Source of the DNA: Thermodesulfovibrionales bacterium
GTDB lineage: Bacteria; Nitrospirota; Thermodesulfovibrionia; Thermodesulfovibrionales; SM23-35
Length of the DNA stretch: 13,038 bases
Direction of reading: 5' to 3'
Assembly (NCBI GenBank): GCA_022013235.1
Contig: JAKLQR010000166.1
Location: forward strand, 1-13,038
The translations under genes and the position numbers were made by a program. The notes below the pieces were generated by a model. The model ran no database searches, had not been told where the DNA came from, and was given only the letters and a program-made list of their open reading frames with translations. Position 1 is the stretch's first letter, and each line of letters begins with the position of its first letter. Positions 6,360 to 13,038 of this stretch are shown in pieces.

Positions 6360-6959
6360 ATGTTTCAGGATAAGAAGGAGATAGAGAAAATACTCAGTGC
6401 CCTGGGGGAGCTGCTGGATTCAATGAATGCGACAATCCCCGAATTGGTTGTATGCGGCGGTTCTGCCCTGAATGTGCTCGGTCTGGTCAGTCGGACGACA
6501 AAAGATGTTGATGTGGTTGCATTTGCAGAAAAACTGCCAAACGGAAATATCAATCTTGTGAAAGCTCAACCATTCCCTTTAATTCTCGAAGAGACCATGA
6601 AAAGGGTGAGCAGAGATTTCGATCTTCCTGAAAATTGGCTTAATCCGGGTCCGACATCTGCTGTTGATTTCGGCCTTCCGGCAGGACTAATGGAAAGAGT
6701 CGAGACGAAAAAGTTCGGGGCGGCTCTCACCATTCATTTCCTCAGCAGATTTGACCAGATCTGCTTCAAGCTCTATGCTGCTGTCGATCAGGGGATAGGA
6801 AAACACTATAATGATCTTGTTGCTCTCAACCCGAATGCGAATGAACTGGAGAAGGCCGCGCGATGGAGCATGACACACGATGTTTCAGAGGAGTTCAGGC
6901 AGAGTGTAAAAGACTTGTTAAGACACACGGGCCATGAAGATGTCACAGAACGACTTTAG
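6360..6959 (+). CDS. DUF6036-like nucleotidyltransferase, possible toxin of a two-gene module
   Basis: A 199-aa protein with a minimal nucleotidyltransferase core. VVCGGSALNVLG (30-41) gives the GGS motif (G33-S35), and TTKDVDVVAF follows with the paired metal-binding acids D49 and D51. Later FLSRFDQICFKLYAA and GKHYNDLVAL resemble the C-terminal half of DUF6036 and AbiEii-type proteins. Relatives include toxins that transfer nucleotides to tRNA and MNT antitoxins that modify a HEPN toxin. No HEPN protein is seen here. The next gene overlaps it by 26 bases and encodes a winged-helix protein, so the two are probably translated together. It lies between hsdM and hsdS, which is unusual. The nucleotidyltransferase fold is well supported; toxicity or defence is inference. 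Confidence 0.82.
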   Translation: MFQDKKEIEKILSALGELLDSMNATIPELVVCGGSALNVLGLVSRTTKDVDVVAFAEKLPNGNINLVKAQPFPLILEETMKRVSRDFDLPENWLNPGPTSAVDFGLPAGLMERVETKKFGAALTIHFLSRFDQICFKLYAAVDQGIGKHYNDLVALNPNANELEKAARWSMTHDVSEEFRQSVKDLLRHTGHEDVTERL

Positions 6960-7992
6960 AGACATATTCATCGACAACACCCTCGGATTTCTCTGGAGGC
7001 AGTGGTCGGCAATAGGCGTCCTTGGTGAAGCAAGAGCAAGAGAGCCCTGGGCCATAGACCCCGAGGCGCTTCTTATATTCACTCTTGAAATCGGGCGCTA
7101 TGATGCGAGGCTTTTCGATGAAGTGATGGACTGGCTTGTTACGAACGGCCACTGGATTGATATGCAGAGATTAAGGGGAATACTCAGAAAAAGCAGCGAA
7201 GAGACCTGTAGGCTCATGGGTGCTGTATCAGAATTTCTTGCTTCTCAGGGAAAGGAGAGAAAATGGAGCAATCTTGCAAAGCTTTGCTTTAAAAATATTC
7301 CTGAAGAACGCGAGGAAATATTTAAGATCCGATATGCAAAAAAACATATATCAGGGATAATTGGCGTTCCGGTTGACGGCATTTATTTAAAATATGGCTT
7401 CTTCCGCGCCCTTCTAAAGCCGAGCGGAAAATCAAGGCAAGTAATCCCTACGGCAGAATCAAATATAAGGTTCATGCTCAGGGGTCTTTTCGGGGTCGGA
7501 AGCCGTGCGGAATGCATCCTCTATCTTTTGACCCACGAAGCCGGTCATCCATCAGAAGTTGCAAAGGCGATAGGCATCTCCATCAGAGGAGCGCAGGATG
7601 CTCTCATTGAATTATCGAAATCAGGGCTTGTGATGACAAGAATAAAGGGGAAACGGAAGATTGAATACTGGCTTTCACAGGCACAGTGGTGGGAGTTCAT
7701 GTCAAAGGGAAGTATTGAAGAGATAAAGCGACCTGTCTGGATTGACTGGATTGCGCTTTTTAATGCTCTGCTGAAAGTATGGAAAACGCTTTTGGAGATC
7801 GGAGAGACGAAATCAGAATATATAAAGAGTTCAAAACTCAGGGATGCAATGGAAATTGTGGGGAATGAATTTGCACAAAGCGGTATTGATATCCCGCCCA
7901 TTCTAGGGCGCAATGTCAGACCTGAAAACTATGCAAAGGCTTTTGAAGAGTTTATAATCAGGGTGTTTGGTGTAGAAAAGGTGCAAGACTAA
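6934..7992 (+). CDS. Winged-helix protein partnered with the nucleotidyltransferase
   Basis: A 352-aa protein of unassigned function. The N-terminal part (to about residue 85) is helical, with FLWRQWSAIGV, PWAIDPEALLIFTLEIGR and a DEVMDWL helix. A winged helix-turn-helix lies at about 190-255: ECILYLLTHE, SEVAKAIGISIRGAQDALIELSKSGLV and a basic wing ending in YWLSQ. This suggests DNA or RNA binding. The C-terminal part is helical with no motif I know. Two starts are possible, ATG 6934 and ATG 6940, both inside the end of the nucleotidyltransferase gene, indicating translational coupling. The order NTase then wHTH is the reverse of classic AbiE (antitoxin AbiEi first). It could be the antitoxin and autorepressor of the pair, or an effector. 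The gene is certain; the role is inferred from its partner. Confidence 0.85.
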   Translation: MKMSQNDFRDIFIDNTLGFLWRQWSAIGVLGEARAREPWAIDPEALLIFTLEIGRYDARLFDEVMDWLVTNGHWIDMQRLRGILRKSSEETCRLMGAVSEFLASQGKERKWSNLAKLCFKNIPEEREEIFKIRYAKKHISGIIGVPVDGIYLKYGFFRALLKPSGKSRQVIPTAESNIRFMLRGLFGVGSRAECILYLLTHEAGHPSEVAKAIGISIRGAQDALIELSKSGLVMTRIKGKRKIEYWLSQAQWWEFMSKGSIEEIKRPVWIDWIALFNALLKVWKTLLEIGETKSEYIKSSKLRDAMEIVGNEFAQSGIDIPPILGRNVRPENYAKAFEEFIIRVFGVEKVQD

Positions 7993-7996
7993 TATC

Positions 7997-8031
7997 CCCT
8001 CTCCCCTTGTGGGAGAGGGTTAGGGTGAGGG
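7997..8031. repeat. GC-rich hairpin repeat between the wHTH gene and hsdS
   Basis: A 35-base unit identical to 6316-6350, with stem CCCTCTCCC (7997-8005)/GGGAGAGGG (8011-8019) and loop cttgt. It starts 5 bases after the preceding stop codon and ends 18 bases before the hsdS ATG. No T-run follows. Confidence 0.85.
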
Positions 8032-8049
8032 GTGTTGGAGAGTAGTAAT

Positions 8050-9333
8050 ATGGCTCAGGTTAAGAGTTTACAAACAGGGATTAAATTCAAAGACACGCCG
8101 ATAGGGAAGATACCGGTGGACTGGGAAATTAGAAAATTAGGTGAAATCTCTGAGGTAAGAAGGGGAGCTTCGCCGAGGCCAATTAATGATTCTAAATGGT
8201 TCGGTGGAACTGTTGGTTGGGTAAGAATTTCAGATGTCACATCATCTAAAAAATATTTACATAGAACAAAGGACTACTTATCCGATGAAGGTGTTAAAAA
8301 TAGCGTAAGAATCAAAAGGGGTGAAGTGATTCTGAGTATTTGTGCCACAATTGGAAGACCAATTATTGTTGCTATGGATGCATGTATTCATGACGGCTTT
8401 GTTTGGTTTGATGGGTTAAAAGAGGACATAGATAGAGAGTTTTTTTATTATTTCTTGGAGAATAAAGGTAAAGTTTTAGCATCGCAAAGGCAAACTGGCA
8501 CTCAAGGTAATTTGAATACATCAATTATTTCAAATAGCTATATCCCCCTCCCTCCCTTTTCCGAACAAAAGAAGATCGCTGAGATTTTGACAACTGTTGA
8601 TGGAGCCATTGAGGAGACGGCCAGGATTATCGAGAAGACAAAGGAGTTGAAAAAAGGACTGATGCAGCAGCTCCTTACCCGAGGCATCGGCCATAAGAAG
8701 TTTAAGAAAACGGAGATTGGTGAGATACCGAAGGAATGGGAGGTACGGAGCTTAGGAGATTTATGTGAAAGAAAACCTGAATATGGGGCTAATGTTTCTG
8801 CTATTGACAAAAATAATGATTTGCCAAGATATGTAAGAATCACGGATGTTACAGATGATGGATATTTATTAAATGATACATGGCAGAGTATCGACAAAAG
8901 ATCTGCTGAACCGTACATCTTGAGAGAAGGGGATTTTTTATTTGCAAGAAGTGGTGCTACTGTTGGAAAAACATATTTATATCGTAAAGAAGATGCAGAG
9001 TGTGCTTTTGCAGGATATATGATTCGATTTAGGCCAGACTCTGTAAAGCTTTTACCTGAATTTTTATTTCAATTTACGCATTCTGATTTTTATTATAATT
9101 GGGTAAAAGGGATGCTAAGGGCTGGAGCACAACCTAACATAAATGGAACAGAATATGCTGGTCTTATTATTCCTAAACCACCCATAGATGAGCAAAGGAA
9201 AATAGTAAGTGTCTTGTCCGCTATGGATAAAGAAATCAAAAATGAAACAGACCATAGACGTAACATAGAAGCCCTTAAAAAATCCCTCATGCAAATTTTA
9301 CTAACCGGTAAGGTGAGGGTAAAATTGGACTAA
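8050..9333 (+). CDS. hsdS: Type I restriction-modification specificity subunit
   Basis: A 427-aa HsdS with two target recognition domains, which recognises the two halves of a split DNA site and guides HsdM and HsdR. The half repeats are plain: TPIGKIPVDWEIRKLGEI opens the first TRD and TEIGEIPKEWEVRSLGDL the second. Each TRD is followed by a conserved helical arm: SEQKKIAEILTTVDGAIEET with KKGLMQQLLTRG, then DEQRKIVSVLSAMDKEI with KKSLMQILLTGK. The ATG at 8050 is preferred because GGAG (8037-8040) lies 9 bases before it. An in-frame GTG at 8032 abuts the repeat and would add only six residues. The TRD interiors are more AT-rich than the arms, as expected for swapped domains. The DNA target cannot be read from sequence alone. 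Confidence 0.96.
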   Translation: MAQVKSLQTGIKFKDTPIGKIPVDWEIRKLGEISEVRRGASPRPINDSKWFGGTVGWVRISDVTSSKKYLHRTKDYLSDEGVKNSVRIKRGEVILSICATIGRPIIVAMDACIHDGFVWFDGLKEDIDREFFYYFLENKGKVLASQRQTGTQGNLNTSIISNSYIPLPPFSEQKKIAEILTTVDGAIEETARIIEKTKELKKGLMQQLLTRGIGHKKFKKTEIGEIPKEWEVRSLGDLCERKPEYGANVSAIDKNNDLPRYVRITDVTDDGYLLNDTWQSIDKRSAEPYILREGDFLFARSGATVGKTYLYRKEDAECAFAGYMIRFRPDSVKLLPEFLFQFTHSDFYYNWVKGMLRAGAQPNINGTEYAGLIIPKPPIDEQRKIVSVLSAMDKEIKNETDHRRNIEALKKSLMQILLTGKVRVKLD

Positions 9334-9344
9334 TATCCCTTGTA

Positions 9345-9545
9345 CCCCTCCCCCTTGATGGGGGAGGGATGGGGTGGGGGTGTCATAAGATTGTTGAACA
9401 GTATTCATCATAAAGCTAAAAAGATGAGGGAATATCCAGAAAAAAGGGAGAGTTGTATTCATCACCCTCCCTTAGTCCCTCCCATCAAGGGAGGGAAATT
9501 TTCCATTGCCTCTCCTTCCTTTAGAGGAGGGGTCAGGGGAGGGTG
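9345..9545. repeat. Cluster of GC-rich hairpin repeats between hsdS and the SEC-C gene
   Basis: This gap holds three members of the repeat family. The first has stem CCCTCCCCC (9346-9354)/GGGGGAGGG (9360-9368). The second (9461-9498) has stem TCCCTCCC (9476-9483)/GGGAGGGA (9489-9496) and matches 6246-6283 with one difference. A third, degenerate unit fills about 9510-9545. The 80 bases between the first two (9381-9460) are unlike the repeats and hold only a 16-codon frame from 9424. No stem is followed by a T-run. Open frames through this gap are repeat-derived. Confidence 0.8.
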
Positions 9546-9565
9546 ACTGGAGAATTGGAGATATC

Positions 9566-10912
9566 ATGAAACCGGGAAGAAATGATCCTTGTCCTTGCGG
9601 AAGCGGCAAGAAGTATAAAAAGTGCTGTCTCAGTTCATCCTATGTTCAAACAGGCAGGGAAGAGTCTGTCAGGGCAAGGCTTGTTCAGGATTTACTGAGA
9701 TTCTTCAAGAAGAATTTTGAAGACAGACTCGATGACGCACTCTTTGAGTTTTGGGATGATTTTGATCCTGAGAAATATCTCCATGAAGAAACCCTCCGTT
9801 TGGCAGATATTAATTTTTGGGAATGGATTGTATATGACTACATCATTGAAGAAGACCCTGACAGAACCCTGATTGATCTTTATATGGAGAGTAACCACAA
9901 ATTGACTTCGGATGAACACAGAATGCTGACCATGATGAAGAACTCTGTCATCAGCCTTTATGAAGTACAAGAGGTATTTCCCGATAAGGGTTTGCTGCTG
10001 AAAGATCTTCTGCTCGGCGGAGAATATGATGTTAATGAAAAAGCTGCAACAAAGAGCCTGAGAAAATGGGACATCTTTGCAGCACGGCTTCTTCATATTG
10101 ACGGCGCTTATATCATGAGCGGCTCTGTCTATCCATATCATCTGAAATTGAAAGAGCGTATAATGACAGACATAAATGCAGAATATGAGGATTTCAAACT
10201 GCAATATCCTGATGCTTCTATGGATGATTTTTTGAAGAATAACAGCGAGATATTCAATTTCTACTGGTACGATATCATACGGAATCCACCTCACTTCAAC
10301 CTTGCCACAACAAGCGGAGAGCCGTTTCTATTTTCAAAAGCTGTCTTTGAAATTAAAGATGAACAGGCTGTTATGAATGGATTAAAGAAAATCAAAGGAT
10401 TTGTACAGGATGAAGATGGTTTTGTATGGTTCGACAAGCGTGACAAAGAAGGCAGCGCGACAATACTCGGCAATATTGGGAGAAAAGATGATAAGCTGAT
10501 TTTTGAATGTAATTCCAGAAAACGTCTTGAGAAAGGAAAAAAGCTTATATTGCGTTATGCTTCTGGCGCACTGATTCATAAGATCGATTCATTTCAGGAC
10601 CCTATGCAGGCACTGAAGTCATACGAGGAGAAGCCGGAAAAGAAGACTGAAAATGAAATACCAATGGAGATCCAGCAGCAAGTTTATACCCAATTCATGC
10701 ACAAGCATTGCGAGAAATGGATAAAAGAAAAAATCCCCGCTCTTGGCGGACGTACTCCGCTTCAGGCTGTAAAAACAGAAGAAGGCAGGAGAAAGCTAAT
10801 CGAACTGTTGAAGTCCTTTGAAAACATGGAAGAACATAATAAAAAAGAGGGAAGGCCGTTTTACGATTTGTCCTGGATGTGGGAAAGGTTGGGTCTCAAG
10901 AAGGAAGAATAA
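9566..10912 (+). CDS. SEC-C zinc-motif protein inside the hsd cluster
   Basis: A 448-aa protein that opens with a textbook SEC-C motif, GRNDPCPCGSGKKYKKCC, whose ligands are C9, C11, C20 and C21. SEC-C motifs bind zinc and occur at the end of SecA and in many uncharacterised proteins. The long middle is acidic and rich in aromatic residues (WEWIVYDYIIEEDPD, FWDDFDPEKYL) with no domain I can name. Near the C-terminus, IPALGGRTPLQAVKTEEGR resembles a segment found in other SEC-C proteins and, loosely, the C-terminal part of Xre/MbcA-type antitoxins. GGAG at 9557-9560 lies 5 bases from the ATG and settles the start; a longer frame from 9506 is repeat sequence. Only 10 bases separate it from hsdR, so it is probably co-transcribed with it. 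Function unknown. Confidence 0.88.
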   Translation: MKPGRNDPCPCGSGKKYKKCCLSSSYVQTGREESVRARLVQDLLRFFKKNFEDRLDDALFEFWDDFDPEKYLHEETLRLADINFWEWIVYDYIIEEDPDRTLIDLYMESNHKLTSDEHRMLTMMKNSVISLYEVQEVFPDKGLLLKDLLLGGEYDVNEKAATKSLRKWDIFAARLLHIDGAYIMSGSVYPYHLKLKERIMTDINAEYEDFKLQYPDASMDDFLKNNSEIFNFYWYDIIRNPPHFNLATTSGEPFLFSKAVFEIKDEQAVMNGLKKIKGFVQDEDGFVWFDKRDKEGSATILGNIGRKDDKLIFECNSRKRLEKGKKLILRYASGALIHKIDSFQDPMQALKSYEEKPEKKTENEIPMEIQQQVYTQFMHKHCEKWIKEKIPALGGRTPLQAVKTEEGRRKLIELLKSFENMEEHNKKEGRPFYDLSWMWERLGLKKEE

Positions 10913-10922
10913 GAAGGGCATC

Positions 10923-13038
10923 ATGCAAGGACCAGTTTTCAACGAAGACAATCTCTCCGAAACACCCGCAATAGAACAACTAAAAAAGCTTGGATATAAC
11001 TATATCCATGGAGATCAATTAGACCCTGATTTGAAGGAAAAGAACGAACGCTCCAGCCGCAGGGAGGTCGTGCTCATTGAAAGACTAAGAAAGAAATTAA
11101 AAGAGATAAACGAGGACTTGGCCGAAAACACCATCAATAAGGCAATTAGGCGCATTACTCACATACAGGCTGAAGGCCTTATCGAAGCAAACCAGAAATT
11201 CCACAGGGATCTGATAGCAGGCATTTCCATAGAGCAGGATATTGGCGGACGAAGACAGAAGAAGACAGTCAGGTTTATCGATTTTGAGAATCCCGAAAAA
11301 AATGAATTTCTCGTCGTAAATCAGTTATGGATAAAAGGCCCTGCGGAAACAGACAGGCCCGACATTATAATCTTCATCAACGGCATTCCATTGGTTGTAA
11401 TCGAATGCAAAAGCCCTGTTGTAAAGCAGGGAGGGCTTGATAAGGCATTGACACAGCTTATCCGTTATCAAAAGGAAATACCGCAGCTTTTTCATACAAA
11501 CCAGATCCTTATCGGTATGAACCTGTTTGGCGCAAAATACGGGGCAATATGCGCGGAGACTGAGCACTATCATGAATGGAAGGATACAGGTGGCAGGAAT
11601 TTCCCGAATATGGCTGAACATCCGGGTGTGAAGGAAATGCTCGAACTTGGATTGATAAGGAAAGGGGATTTATCGGATAATCCGACCGCACAGGAGGTAC
11701 TTACTGCAGGCATCCTGCATAAAAAGAACCTTCTCGATATTGTCCGGAACTTCATCGTCTTTGAGCATGAAAGGGAAAAGACGATCAAGAAGGTTTGCAG
11801 ATATCAGCAGTTCAGGGCAGTGAACAAGATACTCAGGCGTATGACCGAAGAAGACGAGAAACGCGGAATTGTCTGGCACTGGCAGGGCTCGGGCAAATCA
11901 TTGACCATGCTCTTTGCTGCGGTAAAGCTCAGAAGGGAAGAAAAGAAGCTTAAGAATCCCTTCATCATTATTGTCACAGACAGGGTTGACCTTGACGACC
12001 AGATCAGCAAGACTTTCAGGAACTGCAATTTTCCCAACCCGGTTCAAATAAAGGAGAGGGGAGGCACGCACAGAAAGCTCTACGAACTTCTGGGCGGCTC
12101 AGTCGGTCACACGATTCTCACAACCGTATTTCTCTTCAGAAAAGAGTTAAAGGAACCCATATCGACCGCTAAAAACATTATTGTGATGACGGATGAGGCC
12201 CATCGAAGCCAGTATGGTTTTTATGCGCTTAATATGAGGAATGCCCTTCCAAATGCCTCTTTCTTTGCATTTACCGGCACACCTCTGGATAAACGGGACA
12301 GAAACACTTACCGTCATTTCAGCCCTGTCGGGGAGAGATATCTTGACGCCTATTCAATAAAGAATGCCGAGGATGACAAAGAAATTGTGCCGGTAAAATA
12401 TGAAAGCAGACTGGTGCAACTCCAGGTAGTGGGAAGAACGCTTGATCAGCTTTTTGAAGAACTCTTCCATGACAGGACAAAAGAGGAAAGGACATTACTC
12501 AAAAGAAAATACGGAACGATCGAAACCCTTATGAAGGCAGACAGGCGGATTGAAAGAATCGCAAGAGACATTGCGGAGCACTTTCATGAAAAGATACGGC
12601 CTAACGGTTTCAAGGCACAGATAGTAGCCTCAGAAAGAGAAACAGCGGTGAAATATAAGAATGAACTCGATAAACTTATCGGTCCGGAGCGCTCTGTTGT
12701 TGTGATGACGGTAAACAACAACGATACAAAAGAGTGGAAAGAGAAATACAAGCTTACCCGGGAACGGGAGAAGAGGATAAAAGAGGCATTTATTGATCCT
12801 GGCAATCCATTGGAATTTCTTATTGTCTGCGATAAGCTCCTCACCGGCTTTGACGCCCCTGTTGAACAGGTCATCTATCTTGATCAGCGCTTAAAGGAGC
12901 ATACACTTTTACAGGCAATTGCAAGGACTAACCGGACTTTCCCGAGAAAATTATTTGGTCTGGTTGTAGACTACGCCGGGGTCGGGAAAGAGCTTGCAGA
13001 AGCTCTGATTATGTTCGATAAGGAAGATCTTGAGGGTC
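10923..13038 (+). CDS. hsdR: Type I restriction enzyme motor/endonuclease subunit, 3' end missing
   Basis: The frame is open from the ATG at 10923 to the end of the window (705 codons); full-length HsdR is usually about 1,000 aa, so the C-terminal part is absent. The nuclease domain shows the PD-(D/E)xK core: D147 in RPDIIIF, then E161-C-K163 in VVIECKSP. The SF2 motor follows with Walker A QGSGKS (321-326), DEAH (424-427), FTGTP as motif III, and QAIARTNRTF as motif VI. HsdR cuts unmethylated DNA after ATP-driven translocation, in complex with HsdM and HsdS. AAGAAGGG (10911-10918) lies 4 bases from the ATG. No frame break is seen in the visible part, so the nuclease appears intact although hsdM is interrupted. 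Confidence 0.96.
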   Translation, partial: MQGPVFNEDNLSETPAIEQLKKLGYNYIHGDQLDPDLKEKNERSSRREVVLIERLRKKLKEINEDLAENTINKAIRRITHIQAEGLIEANQKFHRDLIAGISIEQDIGGRRQKKTVRFIDFENPEKNEFLVVNQLWIKGPAETDRPDIIIFINGIPLVVIECKSPVVKQGGLDKALTQLIRYQKEIPQLFHTNQILIGMNLFGAKYGAICAETEHYHEWKDTGGRNFPNMAEHPGVKEMLELGLIRKGDLSDNPTAQEVLTAGILHKKNLLDIVRNFIVFEHEREKTIKKVCRYQQFRAVNKILRRMTEEDEKRGIVWHWQGSGKSLTMLFAAVKLRREEKKLKNPFIIIVTDRVDLDDQISKTFRNCNFPNPVQIKERGGTHRKLYELLGGSVGHTILTTVFLFRKELKEPISTAKNIIVMTDEAHRSQYGFYALNMRNALPNASFFAFTGTPLDKRDRNTYRHFSPVGERYLDAYSIKNAEDDKEIVPVKYESRLVQLQVVGRTLDQLFEELFHDRTKEERTLLKRKYGTIETLMKADRRIERIARDIAEHFHEKIRPNGFKAQIVASERETAVKYKNELDKLIGPERSVVVMTVNNNDTKEWKEKYKLTREREKRIKEAFIDPGNPLEFLIVCDKLLTGFDAPVEQVIYLDQRLKEHTLLQAIARTNRTFPRKLFGLVVDYAGVGKELAEALIMFDKEDLEG

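Noticed and set aside
8032..8049. GTG start for hsdS
   Set aside because: It directly abuts the repeat with no room for a ribosome site, whereas ATG 8050 has GGAG 9 bases upstream.
6246..9545. GC-rich repeats considered as a CRISPR array
   Set aside because: The copies are separated by whole genes, unevenly spaced, and there are no spacers of constant length or cas genes.
9340..9546. A 68-codon open frame between hsdS and the SEC-C gene
   Set aside because: Both ends are repeat-encoded (PLMGEGWGGG and FRGGVRGG), with no ribosome site or recognisable domain.
9506..9565. N-terminal extension of the SEC-C protein
   Set aside because: The extra 20 codons are repeat sequence; ATG 9566 has GGAG at 5 bases and begins directly with the SEC-C motif.
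9692..10294. A 200-codon open frame on the - strand within the SEC-C gene
   Set aside because: It lies wholly inside a better-supported gene, has no motif, and is its antisense shadow.

Overview
The window (13,038 bases, about half G+C, every convincing gene on the + strand) looks like bacterial chromosome. A MetV-type methylene-THF reductase C-terminal protein and a MetF point to an anaerobe with C1/acetyl-CoA (Wood-Ljungdahl-type) metabolism. Together with a PurD of unusual motif and GC-rich palindromic intergenic repeats, this would fit an uncultured Nitrospirota or deltaproteobacterial-type genome. The taxonomy is inference only.

Positions 1-4362 are housekeeping: the 3' end of a metV-like gene, a Rossmann/DUF2520 protein, purD, metF and a small PilZ-domain protein. 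A 124-bp element with perfect 17-bp terminal inverted repeats lies between the DUF2520 gene and purD. Past the PilZ stop codon, a coding-like reading frame continues with a one-base shift to 4525. An AT-rich stretch follows, with a good sigma-70-type promoter at 4684-4713.

Positions 4743-13038 are a type I restriction-modification locus in the order hsdM, NTase, wHTH protein, hsdS, SEC-C protein, hsdR (runs off the end). Two sets of extra genes sit inside it. One is an overlapping pair, a DUF6036-like nucleotidyltransferase and a 352-aa winged-helix protein, that resembles a toxin-antitoxin or defence module. The other is a 448-aa protein with an N-terminal SEC-C zinc motif, 10 bases ahead of hsdR. 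Members of one GC-rich hairpin repeat family occupy the hsdM/NTase, wHTH/hsdS and hsdS/SEC-C junctions.

The most striking observation is that hsdM is split by a one-base frame change exactly at a run of nine A residues (5389-5397). Both halves are otherwise fully conserved, including the motif I and NPPF methylase motifs. Removing one A restores a 495-aa HsdM. This may be a phase-variable or slippage-controlled methylase, a fresh mutation, or a sequence error. Because the M subunit is needed for both methylation and restriction, the tract would act as an on/off switch for the whole locus if it is real.
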